Shown: piece by piece, positions 1 to 13,007 of the stretch
Position numbering within the stretch: position 1 is the stretch's first letter
How the letters are laid out: every line of letters starts with the position of its first letter
From: Actinoplanes sp. M2I2
GTDB taxonomy: Bacteria > Actinomycetota > Actinomycetes > Mycobacteriales > Micromonosporaceae
NCBI RefSeq assembly: GCF_023544445.1
Contig: NZ_JALPVJ010000018.1
Location: 1-64,000 of the forward strand
Length of the DNA: 64,000 bases
Direction of reading: 5' to 3'
Program-made: the position numbers and the translations under genes
Notes under the pieces: model-generated
Seen by the model: only the letters and a program-made list of their open reading frames with translations
The model's database searches: none
What the model was told of the DNA's origin: nothing

Positions 1-8
1 CGGCGGGC

Positions 9-2321
9 TCAGGTGGCCAGGTGGGCGGCTGACGACGGCGGGATGTGCTGGGACGGGATCATGGGGGGCTGCTGGCGGTGGAGTGGGGCGGGCTGGCCGA
101 ACAGGTAGCCCTGGCCGACCGGGCAGCCCAGCTCGGCCAGGGCGTGTGCTCGCGCGGGGGTCTCGATGCCCTCGGCCACCACGACGATGCCCAGGTCGGT
201 GCAGATGGTCAGCACCGACCGGCACAGGGCGCCGGCCCGTTCCGGGGCCACGTCCACGTCGGTCAGCGTCGCGTCGAGCTTGACGATGTCGACGGGGAGC
301 GAGTGGAGCTGGGCCAGCGCATTGAAGCCGCTGCCGAAGTCGTCCAGTGCGATCCGAATGCCGTACGAGCGCAGCCGCTCCACGACCGTGGCGGCCGACG
401 GCAGGTCCTGGATGCGGCGGGTCTCGGTGATCTCCAGGACCAGCCGCGACGCCGGCAGGCCGGTGCGGGCCAGGGCGCCGGCCACCGACTCCTCCAGGCC
501 GGTCTGGCTCAGGCGGGCCGCCGACACGTTCACGTGCATGTCGATGGGGCGGCCGTAGACGATGGCCAGGGCGGCCGCGTCCACGCAGGCCTGGTTGAGC
601 ACGAAGTCGTCGATGGCGGCGACCAGGCCGGTGCGCTCGGCCACCGACACGAAGACGTCGGGGTGGACCGGGCCGGCCACCGGCGACGTCCACCGGGCCA
701 GGGCCTCGACGGCCACCGTCGCCCCGTCGGTGAAGCGGACGATGGGCTGGTAGAAGACCTCGAAACCGGACGCGGCGGGGCGGCCGGACTCCAGTGCCTG
801 GGCCAGCAGGTGCGGCAGGTCCGCGTTCGCGCCGCCGTCGTTCGCGCCGGCGTACCGGGCCATCGCGCCCTTGCCCCGGCGCTTGCTCGAATACATCGCG
901 GCGTCCGCGCGGCGCAGCAGGGCATCCGCGGTCAGGGGTTCCTCGCGGTCGGAGGCCACCAGCCCGATGCTCGCGCCCACCCCGAGGGTGCGGCCGTCGA
1001 TCACGAACGGCTCGCGCAGCGCCGCCAGGATGCGCCGGCCGGTGTCCTCGGCGCCGGCCGGCGTGTGGTCGAGCAGCACGGCGAACTCGTCGCCGCCGAG
1101 CCGGGCCACCAGGTCGTCGGGCGATACGCAGCGCTGGAGGCGTTCGGCGATCGCGCGCAGCACGCGGTCGCCCATGGCGTGGCCGAAGCTGTCGTTGATC
1201 AGCTTGAAGTCGTCGAGGTCGGCGAAGAGCACCGCGACCGGCTTGGCGCCGAGCGCCCCGGTCAGCCGCTCGCGGAACAGGGCCCGGTTGGCCAGGCCGG
1301 TCAGCGGATCGTGGTAGGCCTGGTGGTGCAGTCGCCGCTGCCCCTCCGAGACCCGTTCGAGCAGCACCGTGTTGTCGACGATCGTGAACATCTGGCGGGC
1401 CACGACCAGACCCAGCCCGAGCCAGCCGAGGTATGCCTCGAACGGCGACAGCGGCTTGCCGGCCCCGCTGTTGATCGCGATCATCATGCCGGTCGCGGTC
1501 ACCGGCACGTACGGGAGAAGCAGGTGAAGCCACTCGCGCTCGCCCTCGTCGACGGGCGCCGGCCGCCCGGCCGACGGGCGGGACACCGCGGCCAGGGCGA
1601 GCAAGGCGGGGCCGAGCAGGTGCCCGGCCGACTGCCAGGGCGCGAGTGGACCGTCGGCCAGGTGGATCAGCCGCAGGGTGTCGGACACGCCGAAGGCCAG
1701 CAGGGCCAGCCCGCCCAGCGCCAGCGGCCGGCGGCCGGCGCGCGAGTCGGGCCGGATGAGCAGCAACAGCCCGACCATGGTGACCAGCACGAGATCGGCA
1801 ACGGCATAGGCGGCCGCGGCCACGATCAGACCGGTCGGCTGCCCGGACCAGTGGAACCAGTCGCGCGGGACGACCGACCAGATCAGCGCGAGCAGCGACC
1901 CGGCGATCAGCACACTGTCGATCAGCAGGGCGATCTGGTCACGCCGGGCCGAGGTGGGCACCGGCCGCGGGCGGGTGTACGGGGCGTGGAGCAGCGCCAG
2001 CAGGAAGCACGCGGGCAGCACGAAGAACCCGAGGTCGGACAGCATCGTGACCGGCCGATCGGGAAGCATGACGTCCTGGACGAGCCACCACAGCCGGATC
2101 AGCGCCCACGCGGCCAGCCCGAGGCCCATGAGCACCCGCCACCGCCGTTGCAGCCCCGACCGCCCGCGCGCCGCCGCGAGGCAGATCGACGCCGCGGCCG
2201 CGCCCACGACCAGTTGAGCGGCGTCGGTGTAGAGACGCCAGCCCTGCGGCTCGATCAGCTCACCGAGCGCCGTGACCCCCAGGACGACCGCCAGCGTGAC
2301 GAACAGACGCGCCGTCATCAT
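9..2321 (-). CDS. Membrane GGDEF-EAL c-di-GMP turnover protein
   Basis: About 770 aa. The N-terminal half is a run of hydrophobic segments (about 8-10 predicted helices, residues 10-330). A diguanylate cyclase domain with intact GGDEF at residues 409-413 follows, then a phosphodiesterase domain with EAL at 539-541, plus NVSAARL, DDFGSG, KLDATL and AEGIET. The usual RxxD inhibitory site before GGDEF reads SPDD, so product inhibition through that site is probably absent. I start at the ATG of the ATG-ATG pair just before the first hydrophobic segment; an in-frame ATG 24 codons upstream (2393) would add an unlikely basic leader. It follows the PP2C gene by about 85 bp on the same strand. The family makes and/or degrades cyclic di-GMP; which activity dominates cannot be told from sequence. 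Confidence 0.88.
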   Translation of the reverse strand: MMTARLFVTLAVVLGVTALGELIEPQGWRLYTDAAQLVVGAAAASICLAAARGRSGLQRRWRVLMGLGLAAWALIRLWWLVQDVMLPDRPVTMLSDLGFFVLPACFLLALLHAPYTRPRPVPTSARRDQIALLIDSVLIAGSLLALIWSVVPRDWFHWSGQPTGLIVAAAAYAVADLVLVTMVGLLLLIRPDSRAGRRPLALGGLALLAFGVSDTLRLIHLADGPLAPWQSAGHLLGPALLALAAVSRPSAGRPAPVDEGEREWLHLLLPYVPVTATGMMIAINSGAGKPLSPFEAYLGWLGLGLVVARQMFTIVDNTVLLERVSEGQRRLHHQAYHDPLTGLANRALFRERLTGALGAKPVAVLFADLDDFKLINDSFGHAMGDRVLRAIAERLQRCVSPDDLVARLGGDEFAVLLDHTPAGAEDTGRRILAALREPFVIDGRTLGVGASIGLVASDREEPLTADALLRRADAAMYSSKRRGKGAMARYAGANDGGANADLPHLLAQALESGRPAASGFEVFYQPIVRFTDGATVAVEALARWTSPVAGPVHPDVFVSVAERTGLVAAIDDFVLNQACVDAAALAIVYGRPIDMHVNVSAARLSQTGLEESVAGALARTGLPASRLVLEITETRRIQDLPSAATVVERLRSYGIRIALDDFGSGFNALAQLHSLPVDIVKLDATLTDVDVAPERAGALCRSVLTICTDLGIVVVAEGIETPARAHALAELGCPVGQGYLFGQPAPLHRQQPPMIPSQHIPPSSAAHLAT

Positions 2322-2406
2322 CACCACCCAGTCGAGCCGCGGGCCCCCTGATCCGCGACCGCTGTAACCTACCGCAGCCCTGAGCAGGTGCAAGTGGCTC
2401 GAAGGG

Positions 2407-3129
2407 TCAGTCGACCTCGGTCAGATCGGCGACCAGCACCGTGACGTTGTCGGGACCGCCGCCGCGCAGCGCGAGATCGATCAACCGCTCGCAGCACGAC
2501 TTGGGGTCGGCCGCGGCGAGCATCTCCTGCTCGATGGTCTCGTTGGTGACCACCGCGGTCAGGCCGTCGCTGCACAGCAGCCACCGGTCGCCCGGCTCGG
2601 GCTCGACGATCACGTAGGCCGGGCTGACCGGCTCACCCTGCAGCACCCGGGTGACCACCGAACGGCGCGGGTGCCCGGCGGCCTCGTCGGGACGGATCAG
2701 CCCCTGGTCGACGAGCATCTGGACGTACGTGTCGTCCTTGGTCAGCTGGTTGAGCCGGCCGCCGCGCAGCAGGTAGGCCCGGGAGTCGCCGACGTGGGCC
2801 ATGGCCGCCCGGGTGCCCGAGAACAGCACCGCGGTGAGGGTGGTGCCCATGCCCTGCAGGGAGTTGTCGGCCTCGACCTGCTCGGCGATCCGGCCGTTGG
2901 CCATCTCGAGCGCCTTGTGCAGCGCGTCCATCTGGTGCTCGTTGTCGATCGGGACGTCGAGCGGTGTCATCGCCTCGATGGCGAGACGGCTCGCCAGGTC
3001 ACCGGCGGCCATCCCGCCCATGCCGTCGGCCACGACGAGGAGTCGGTCACCGGCGTAGTAACAGTCCTCGTTGTTGCTCCGGACATGTCCTTGATCGGTG
3101 CCGGCGGCCCACCGCAGGTGCAAGGTCAT
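2407..3129 (-). CDS. PP2C-family serine/threonine protein phosphatase, soluble
   Basis: 240 aa, a complete PPM/PP2C catalytic domain with no membrane segment. Visible metal and phosphate motifs in order: DQGHVRSNNED near residue 12, ADGMGG near 34, HVGDSRAYLLR near 112, CSDGLT near 187 and GGGPDNVTVLVAD at the C-terminus. The family removes phosphate from Ser/Thr in a Mn/Mg-dependent reaction and in actinobacteria often opposes Pkn-type kinases. The usual bacterial partner kinase is not adjacent; the gene instead follows a polytopic membrane protein and a membrane-anchored solute-binding protein on the same strand (112-bp gap). Start is ATG. Function as a phosphatase is well supported; the substrate is unknown. 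Confidence 0.93.
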   Translation of the reverse strand: MTLHLRWAAGTDQGHVRSNNEDCYYAGDRLLVVADGMGGMAAGDLASRLAIEAMTPLDVPIDNEHQMDALHKALEMANGRIAEQVEADNSLQGMGTTLTAVLFSGTRAAMAHVGDSRAYLLRGGRLNQLTKDDTYVQMLVDQGLIRPDEAAGHPRRSVVTRVLQGEPVSPAYVIVEPEPGDRWLLCSDGLTAVVTNETIEQEMLAAADPKSCCERLIDLALRGGGPDNVTVLVADLTEVD

Positions 3130-3241
3130 GGCGTGCAGCTTCCCAGATCATCGCAACCCTGTCTGCACGCGGTCCGCGGCGTTTCGCGCGAAAGCACGTC
3201 CCGCGTCCCGTTTGCGGTGGTGGGCAGCTCGGCGGAACGGG

Positions 3242-4267
3242 TCAGCGGGGCGTCAGCGGTCGCCCTAGGCATCGTGGATCGACCTCCGTCACACGGCGTG
3301 TCGGCGCTATCCAAGACAGAGCGGAGTCGGTCACCGCCCACCCGCGCACCGAGGCGGCGCTGTCGGGCGGCCGGGCCGGTTCCGGGCAGAGCGTCTTGGA
3401 AACCACCTGTTCATTGGGGATGAACTTCACCAGTCCACCATCTTCGAGGACCGTCGTCGAGGTGTCGTCCACAGCGATCAGCTGTCCGCGTAATACCTTG
3501 GCCGATTCGCCCGGCTCGCCGACCTCGACCGCGCTGCTCGGCAGCACCGGGGCTCGCAGGAAGACCACCCCGATCGCCAGCGGCGCGACCAGCGCCGCGG
3601 CGACCGCCGGCCAGTGCGTGACCAGGCGCGCGGCCCGGGCCGGCACCGGGCCGGTCAGCAGCGGACCCAGCAGGGGCGGCACTCCCAGCAGCAGAGCCGT
3701 GGACGTCTCGCCGAGGCGCAGCGCCTGGACGATGCCCGGCCACACGAAGATCAGCACGAGCACACCGGCCAGCACCGGTACGCCGATCGTGATCCAGACC
3801 ATCAGCCACCGCTCGGTGTGGAAGCGCTGCACGGCGGTGAGCCCGAGGATCGCGACGATCAGCATGCCCAGCAGCGGCAGCAGGCGCAGCTGCCAGGTGA
3901 ACGCGGCCAGCATGGCGGCGAGCAGCACCACCCAGTCGGGCATGCGCAGCGCGGTCACCGCGACCAGGGACCGGCCCGCGTCCTCGGGCGCGCTGACCAG
4001 CAGGACACTGCCGAGCAGCCGCAGCACGAGCACGACGGCGGGCACGCTCCAGATCAGCGTGATGAACAGCGCGCTGATCATGCCGAGCGGCGAGATGTAC
4101 TGCACCAGCAGCAGCATCGTGGGCAGGTCCTGCCGGCTGAGATACCAGAGCCGCAGCACCAGCAGCACGAGCGGGAACGCGGGCAGGATGGTGAGCAGGT
4201 AGTTGAGCTGCGCTCGACGACGCCGGGCCGGGATCGGGCCGCCCTTGACGTAGATGCTGTCGCTCAT
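3242..4267 (-). CDS. Polytopic membrane protein coupled to a solute-binding protein
   Basis: 341 aa. After a short basic N-terminus there are about seven hydrophobic segments (residues 20-250), then a roughly 90-residue mostly polar C-terminal domain with a small beta-rich stretch (around LIAVDDTSTTVLEDGG). I recognise no catalytic motif and no ABC-permease EAA loop. The ATG overlaps the stop of the upstream binding-protein gene (ATGA), so the two are translationally coupled. In mycobacteria the binding protein GlnH works with a membrane protein GlnX to control the kinase PknG; this gene sits in the equivalent place, but I cannot show it is a GlnX homologue. An upstream in-frame extension to 4489 is a shadow of the neighbouring gene. 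Confidence 0.85.
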   Translation of the reverse strand: MSDSIYVKGGPIPARRRRAQLNYLLTILPAFPLVLLVLRLWYLSRQDLPTMLLLVQYISPLGMISALFITLIWSVPAVVLVLRLLGSVLLVSAPEDAGRSLVAVTALRMPDWVVLLAAMLAAFTWQLRLLPLLGMLIVAILGLTAVQRFHTERWLMVWITIGVPVLAGVLVLIFVWPGIVQALRLGETSTALLLGVPPLLGPLLTGPVPARAARLVTHWPAVAAALVAPLAIGVVFLRAPVLPSSAVEVGEPGESAKVLRGQLIAVDDTSTTVLEDGGLVKFIPNEQVVSKTLCPEPARPPDSAASVRGWAVTDSALSWIAPTRRVTEVDPRCLGRPLTPR

Positions 4268-5385
4268 CCGAAGACGTCCTCCCACGGCTGCTCCCGGATG
4301 TCCGGCCGCACGACCCGGGGCTGCTCGCCGACCGCGATCGGAGCGCCCTTGTTCGCGTCCATCTCGGAGCGGAAGTTCCGGTCGTACGCCTCCTCCCACC
4401 GGGCGTCCTTCGGATCCGCGTACGACCGGTAGAGCGTCAGGTCGACCAGCCGCTGCAACGCCGGGTTGTCCCCCACGTTGACGCCCCACGTCTCGTTCGC
4501 CGGCTCACCGACGTCCCAATGGTCGAACTCGTTCCGAGAGCGTGATTTGAAGCCGGCCAGGATCGCGGCATCCGTCGTCACCGCGCTCACGCGGCCCGCG
4601 CGCAAATCCTCGATGCACTGGCTGATCCGGTTTCGGGGAATGACGATCGCGCCCGCGGCGCCGGGTGCGATCACGCTCGTCGACGCCGAGATGGAGCACA
4701 CACGCTCGCCGTCCAGATCCTTCAACGTCGAGACGCGCGGATGCTTGGCGCTGCGCAGTGTGAGAACCGACTGCTCGGTGTAGAGGTACGGCTCCGAGAA
4801 CCGGACCCCGGCCGTGGCCTTTCGAGCGGCATTGATGCTGAAGCTGGCGATCACCAGCTTCACCGGGACCCTTCCACCGTTCGCGTCGGTGGCCTGCATC
4901 CGCGGCCGGTCCTCGCTCTCGATCGCGAAGAACTTCACCTCGTCCCGCCGGAACCCGAGATCCTCGGCGATCATGTACGCGATGTCGACGTCGAAGCCGC
5001 TCCACCGCCCGTTCCGGTCCCGGAAAGCCGTACCCGGCTGATCGTCCTTGACCCCGATCGGCAACTCGGTCCACGACTCCACCCCGGCCTGCGCCCGCAA
5101 GTCAGCCACGGACGGCGGCCCGCCCACGAACAGCCGCACCATGGCCAGCCCCAGCGCCAGCACCAGCGCGAGCCCCAGCGCGGCCAGCCGGAACGCCGCC
5201 AGGTTGAACCGCGGCGGCTCGATCAGCGGCTCGGGCTCGGGCGGCGGCAACCGCTGCTCGGCGGCCTCGCGCTCGGCCAGATCCTGCACCGCGATGTCCT
5301 CGGCGGTGCCCTCCGGCCCCGGTGGCGTACGGCGTCGCACCGGCCACGTGAAGCGGCCGGTCACCCCGCTGCGATCGGACCCCAT
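4264..5385 (-). CDS. Membrane-anchored family-3 solute-binding protein (GlnH-like)
   Basis: 373 aa. A cytoplasmic, acidic and proline-rich N-terminus (1-60) precedes one transmembrane helix (about 62-87), then an extracellular SBP family-3 fold: an ELPIGVKDDQPG entry strand, GRWSGFDVDIAYMIAEDLGF, then the INAARKATAGVRFSEPYL segment and a second lobe. Family 3 binds amino acids such as Glu, Gln or Asp. There is no lipobox, so anchoring is by the helix rather than lipid. No ABC permease or ATPase gene is nearby, so transport is unlikely and ligand sensing more likely. It heads a minus-strand set with a membrane protein and a PP2C phosphatase. The region upstream is a short divergent gap to the plus-strand gene at 5465. 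Confidence 0.85.
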   Translation of the reverse strand: MGSDRSGVTGRFTWPVRRRTPPGPEGTAEDIAVQDLAEREAAEQRLPPPEPEPLIEPPRFNLAAFRLAALGLALVLALGLAMVRLFVGGPPSVADLRAQAGVESWTELPIGVKDDQPGTAFRDRNGRWSGFDVDIAYMIAEDLGFRRDEVKFFAIESEDRPRMQATDANGGRVPVKLVIASFSINAARKATAGVRFSEPYLYTEQSVLTLRSAKHPRVSTLKDLDGERVCSISASTSVIAPGAAGAIVIPRNRISQCIEDLRAGRVSAVTTDAAILAGFKSRSRNEFDHWDVGEPANETWGVNVGDNPALQRLVDLTLYRSYADPKDARWEEAYDRNFRSEMDANKGAPIAVGEQPRVVRPDIREQPWEDVFG

Positions 5386-5464
5386 GGGCGCCTATCGTGC
5401 CGCACGAACGTCACGTCTGCGTACCCGCGCGAGTTCACCCGCCCGTTCCGGGTAGACCGAAGGC

Positions 5465-6163
5465 ATGAAACGCCCCCTGCTCGCCGCCGTCGCCGTCGCC
5501 CTGGTTGTCCGGGTCGTCCACTCCCGCCACCAGCGCTTCCTGCACCCGGACGGCCGTTCCTTCACCGGTGAGCTGATCGTCTGGGGTTCCGGCCGGAAGG
5601 AAGGCGCCGACCTGCTCGACCGGCCGGGCCGGCACCCGGCCGTCGTCCGGATCTCCAAGGGGGTGGGAACGAGAGGTGAGCGGGCGGACATCCGCGGAGT
5701 CGCCGTGCGAGTCGCGGGTGAGAGGCCGCTCGACCTGCTGATGTCGACCTCCGGAGAAGGCCGTTTCACCCGGCACCTGCCGGCGCCCCGGCGCACCTTC
5801 GACACGTTCTACGGCTCGATCGTGGCGTACCGGACGGGGTCCGAGCGCAAGATCTACCTCGGGGCGCGCGCCGACGAGGAGACGCCCCTGGGGCGCGATT
5901 TGGCGGGGCTCTCCGGCGGGGCGCTCGTCCTCTACGCCGACGACCGCGCCTTCGGCAGGGTCACGTTCGGAAAGCAACTTCCCTCCCGTACGGATGAGGA
6001 GCTCGCGTTCGACCCGGTCCGAAACACGACTCCCGACCTGCACCCGACCGGGACGATCCACTTCACGCGGGCGTTGGCTTATCGGGTCAGTCAGCGATGG
6101 CGCGGGGTGCGGCCTGCAGCGCCGGCTCCCGAGGCGGTGGAGAGGACGGGGCTGCACCGCTGA
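5465..6163 (+). CDS. Catalase-fold-like conserved protein
   Basis: 232 aa. A short hydrophobic N-terminus (residues 4-16) may be a membrane anchor or weak signal. The core carries the pattern HPDGRSFTGEL, then AVVRISKGVG and ADIRGVAVRV, resembling the VRFS and RDVRGFAVKF segments of the catalase fold; DLLMSTSGEGRF and a C-terminal HFTRALAYR follow. It is less than half the length of a true catalase, and I cannot confirm the distal catalytic His or proximal heme Tyr. Actinobacteria contain small heme-dependent catalase-like proteins of this type. Treat any enzyme function as unproven. It is divergent from the GlnH-like gene, with 79 bp between the two starts. Confidence 0.72.
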   Translation: MKRPLLAAVAVALVVRVVHSRHQRFLHPDGRSFTGELIVWGSGRKEGADLLDRPGRHPAVVRISKGVGTRGERADIRGVAVRVAGERPLDLLMSTSGEGRFTRHLPAPRRTFDTFYGSIVAYRTGSERKIYLGARADEETPLGRDLAGLSGGALVLYADDRAFGRVTFGKQLPSRTDEELAFDPVRNTTPDLHPTGTIHFTRALAYRVSQRWRGVRPAAPAPEAVERTGLHR

Positions 6164-6667
6164 CCCTGTCCGGGCGTCGGTGCTGCTGGTAAACCCTGGG
6201 GCTCTGCCCCAGACCCCGGCCATCGCTGGAGAGCTCTCTGGCGATGGTTGCGGTGAGGGGCTTGGGGGCTCTCCGGGCAACGACAGGCGCAAGCGAATCG
6301 CAAGCAAGGGCAGAACGCAAGCACACCCCGCTTGCGTCCTGCCCTTGCTCACGATGAGCGGCGACTGCCGTCGCCCGGAGAGCCCCCAAGCCAAGACCCC
6401 GGCTTAGAAAAGACCAACCCCAGCCGTTTACGACGGAGCCGAAGGCGGACGCAACCGGCGCGGTGCGTCCGCTTGACCCACCACCTAGCCCAGCCTGCCC
6501 GAGATGACCGCCTGGCTTCGACCCCAACGCGGCAGCCAGACCACAGACCCGTCAGGGGACCGCCTCCGCAACCCCGCACTCAGCAGCGAGTGACCCACCA
6601 CCTGCCCGCCGGTTGACTCCCGGCCGTCCCACCGCAACAAACCCCACAAAGCCCAGCCGAGACCGGG
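6164..6667. repeat. Gene-free 0.5-kb block of palindromic intergenic repeats
   Basis: I see no convincing gene here: the open frames have no family motifs and read through inverted repeats. The block holds a CTGGGGC-TCT-GCCCCAG hairpin (6196-6212), an imperfect 28-bp palindrome centred on AGAGCTCT (6220-6247), the large hairpin at 6303-6349 nested inside outer arms sharing CTTGGGGGCTCTCCGGGC, and a 9-bp-arm hairpin (6445-6472). TGACCCACCACCT occurs twice (about 6473 and 6592). It lies between convergent genes, so it probably ends transcription from both sides. The GGGGCTCTGCCCCAGACCCC style is familiar from dispersed repeats in actinomycete genomes. Confidence 0.7.
6303..6349. terminator. Long hairpin, likely bidirectional terminator or REP-like core
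   Basis: Two 20-base arms (6303-6322 and 6330-6349) pair with one mismatch around a 7-base loop. Outside them a second pair of arms sharing CTTGGGGGCTCTCCGGGC lengthens the structure to about 6258-6390. It lies between the catalase-like gene and treZ, which converge on it. There is no T tract, as is common for actinobacterial terminators. Confidence 0.65.
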
Positions 6668-8397
6668 TCACCGATAAGCGACGACAACCGCGCTCTCAGC
6701 CGGCAGCTCCACCCGATCCCGCTGCAACACCACACCCTCGGACGTAGCCAGCAAGACCTTCGACGGCACATCCCGCAACGAGACCGTCTGCGGCGCCCCC
6801 GCGAAGTTGACCGCCACCGCCGTGTTGCCGCGCCGCATGACCAGATGCTGATCTCCGTGCCATACCTCGACCTTGTCGAGCCAGGGGTCGGTCAGCTCGG
6901 GCCGGCTGCGCCGCAGGGCGATCAGCCGCTTGTAGAGGTCGAGGATCTCGGCGTGTTCGGGCTTGGCGCGCTCGTCCCAGTCCAGTTTCGACCTCAGGAA
7001 CGTCTCCGGGTCCTGGGGATCCGGCACTTCGGCCTCGTCCCAGCCGTGGGCGGCGAACTCGCGCCGGCGGCCGTTCTTGACGGCGGCGGCCAGTTCGGGT
7101 TCGGGGTGGCTGGTGAAGAACTGCCAGGGGCTGCTGGCCGCCCACTCCTCGCCCATGAACAACATCGGCGTGAACGGGGACGTCAGCAGGAGCGTGGCGC
7201 CGACCTTGAGGAGCCCGGGCGACAGCGTCGCGGAGATGCGGTCGCCGATGGCGCGGTTGCCGATCTGGTCGTGGTCCTGCAGGAACGCGACGAAGCGGTG
7301 GCCGGGGGTGCGGGTGCGGTCGACGGGCCGGCCGTGGCGGCGGCCGCGGAAGCTCGACCACGTGTTGGCGTGGAAGTAGGCGCTGGTCAGCACCGTTTCG
7401 AGGCATTCCAGGGAGCCGAAGTCGCCGTAGTAGCCCTGCCGTTCGCCGGTGAGGGTGGCGTGCAGCGCGTGGTGGATGTCGTCGTCCCACTGGGCGTTGA
7501 GGCCGTAGCCACCGGCCTCGCGAGGGGTGATCAGCCGGGGGTCGTTGAGGTCGGACTCGGCGATCAGCGACAGCGGGCGGTTGACGTGGGCGGAGAGCGA
7601 CTCGACCTCGACGGCCATCTGTTCGAGCAGGTGGACGGCCGAGTGGTCGGCCAGCGCGTGCACGGCGTCGAGGCGCAGGCCGTCGATGTGATAGTCGCGC
7701 AGCCACATCAGGATGTTGTCGACGATGTAGCGGCGTACCTCTTCGGCGCCGGGGCCGTCGAGGTTGACCGCGGCGCCCCACGGGTTGGAGCCGGCTTCGC
7801 TCAGGTAGGGGGCGAACATCGGGGCGTACGCGCCGCTGGGGCCGAAGTGGTTGTAGACGACGTCCAGGACCACGCCCAGCCCCTTGTTGTGGGCGGCGTC
7901 GACGAAGCGCTTGAGGCCGTCGGGGCCGCCGTAGGCCTCGTGCGGCGCGAACCAGGCCACGCCGTCGTAGCCCCAGTTGTATTCGCCGTTGAACGAGTTG
8001 ACCGGCAGCAGTTCGACCAGGTCGACGCCGAGCTCGACGAGGTGGTCGAGTCGGTCGATCGCGGCGTCGAAGGTGCCCTCGGCGGTGAACGTTCCGATGT
8101 GCATCTCGTACAGGACCGAGCCGGGCAGCTGGCGGCCGGTCCAGGCCGTGTCGGTCCACGCGTAGGCGCCGTGGTCGTAGACGCGGCTGGGACCGTGCAC
8201 GCCTTGCGGCAGCCACGGGGATCTCGGGTCGGGCAGCGGCTGCGCGGCGTCCGGCAGCACGTACGCGTAGTCGGCGCCGGGGCCGGCCGACGGCACGTCG
8301 ACGCGCCACCACCCGTCCGCGCCGCGTTCCATCTCCAGCTCCTCGCCTCCGAGAGACAGACGCACGGTCTTCTCCGGGGCCCACACCTCGAACAGCG

Positions 8398-8401
<4 letters not shown>
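6668..8401 (-). CDS. treZ: Malto-oligosyltrehalose trehalohydrolase
   Basis: 577 aa, GH13 family. It releases trehalose from maltooligosyl-trehalose made by TreY. An N-terminal beta-sandwich (FEVWAPEKTVRLSL) precedes a TIM barrel with the GH13 signatures DVVYNHFGPSGAY, DGLRLDAVHAL (nucleophile Asp), IAESDLNDPR (acid/base Glu) and FLQDHDQIGN (third acid). A C-terminal beta-domain ends the protein. The ATG overlaps the treY stop (ATGA), which fixes the start; the longer open frame to 8833 is out-of-frame treY sequence. Last gene of treX-treY-treZ; its 3' end faces the palindromic block. Confidence 0.96.
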
Positions 8402-12780
<4,379 letters not shown>

Positions 12781-13007
12781 ATCGTGCTCCCACCCCTCGA
12801 CCTTCGGTGCGCTGCGACCGCACAGCTTCGGCACCGCGGCGGGAGGCAATTGCCCACCCATCCGCGGGTGTAACCCTGTGCGGCCGTGTCGTGGGCCATT
12901 CTCACCGATGGGGCGGACAAGTTTTCGCGCTACGGACCCGATACCCAACTCAGGTGGACTGCCACACTTCGGGGTTTGACTTTCCGCAAATTGAGCATAA
13001 GGCGGGC
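12781..13007. promoter_or_regulatory. Divergent control region of treXYZ and the GH133/GT4 pair
   Basis: A 227-bp gap between two divergent starts must hold promoters for both operons. I see no long palindrome or convincing -35/-10 pair. The part nearer the plus-strand gene is somewhat less GC-rich (around GACAAGTTTTCGC and TTTCCGCAAATTGAGCATAA), and AAGGCGG precedes the GTG at 13008. Confidence 0.45.

Noticed and set aside
45-2351. 768-aa plus-strand open frame opposite the first GGDEF-EAL gene
   Set aside because: Arg/Gln/Gly-rich, no motifs, no membrane or fold pattern; it mirrors the real minus-strand gene with complete domains.
3126-3341. Small minus-strand open frame whose stop overlaps the PP2C start
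   Set aside because: ATGA overlap is suggestive, but the sequence has no motif and it overlaps the 3' end of the membrane protein gene; likely chance.
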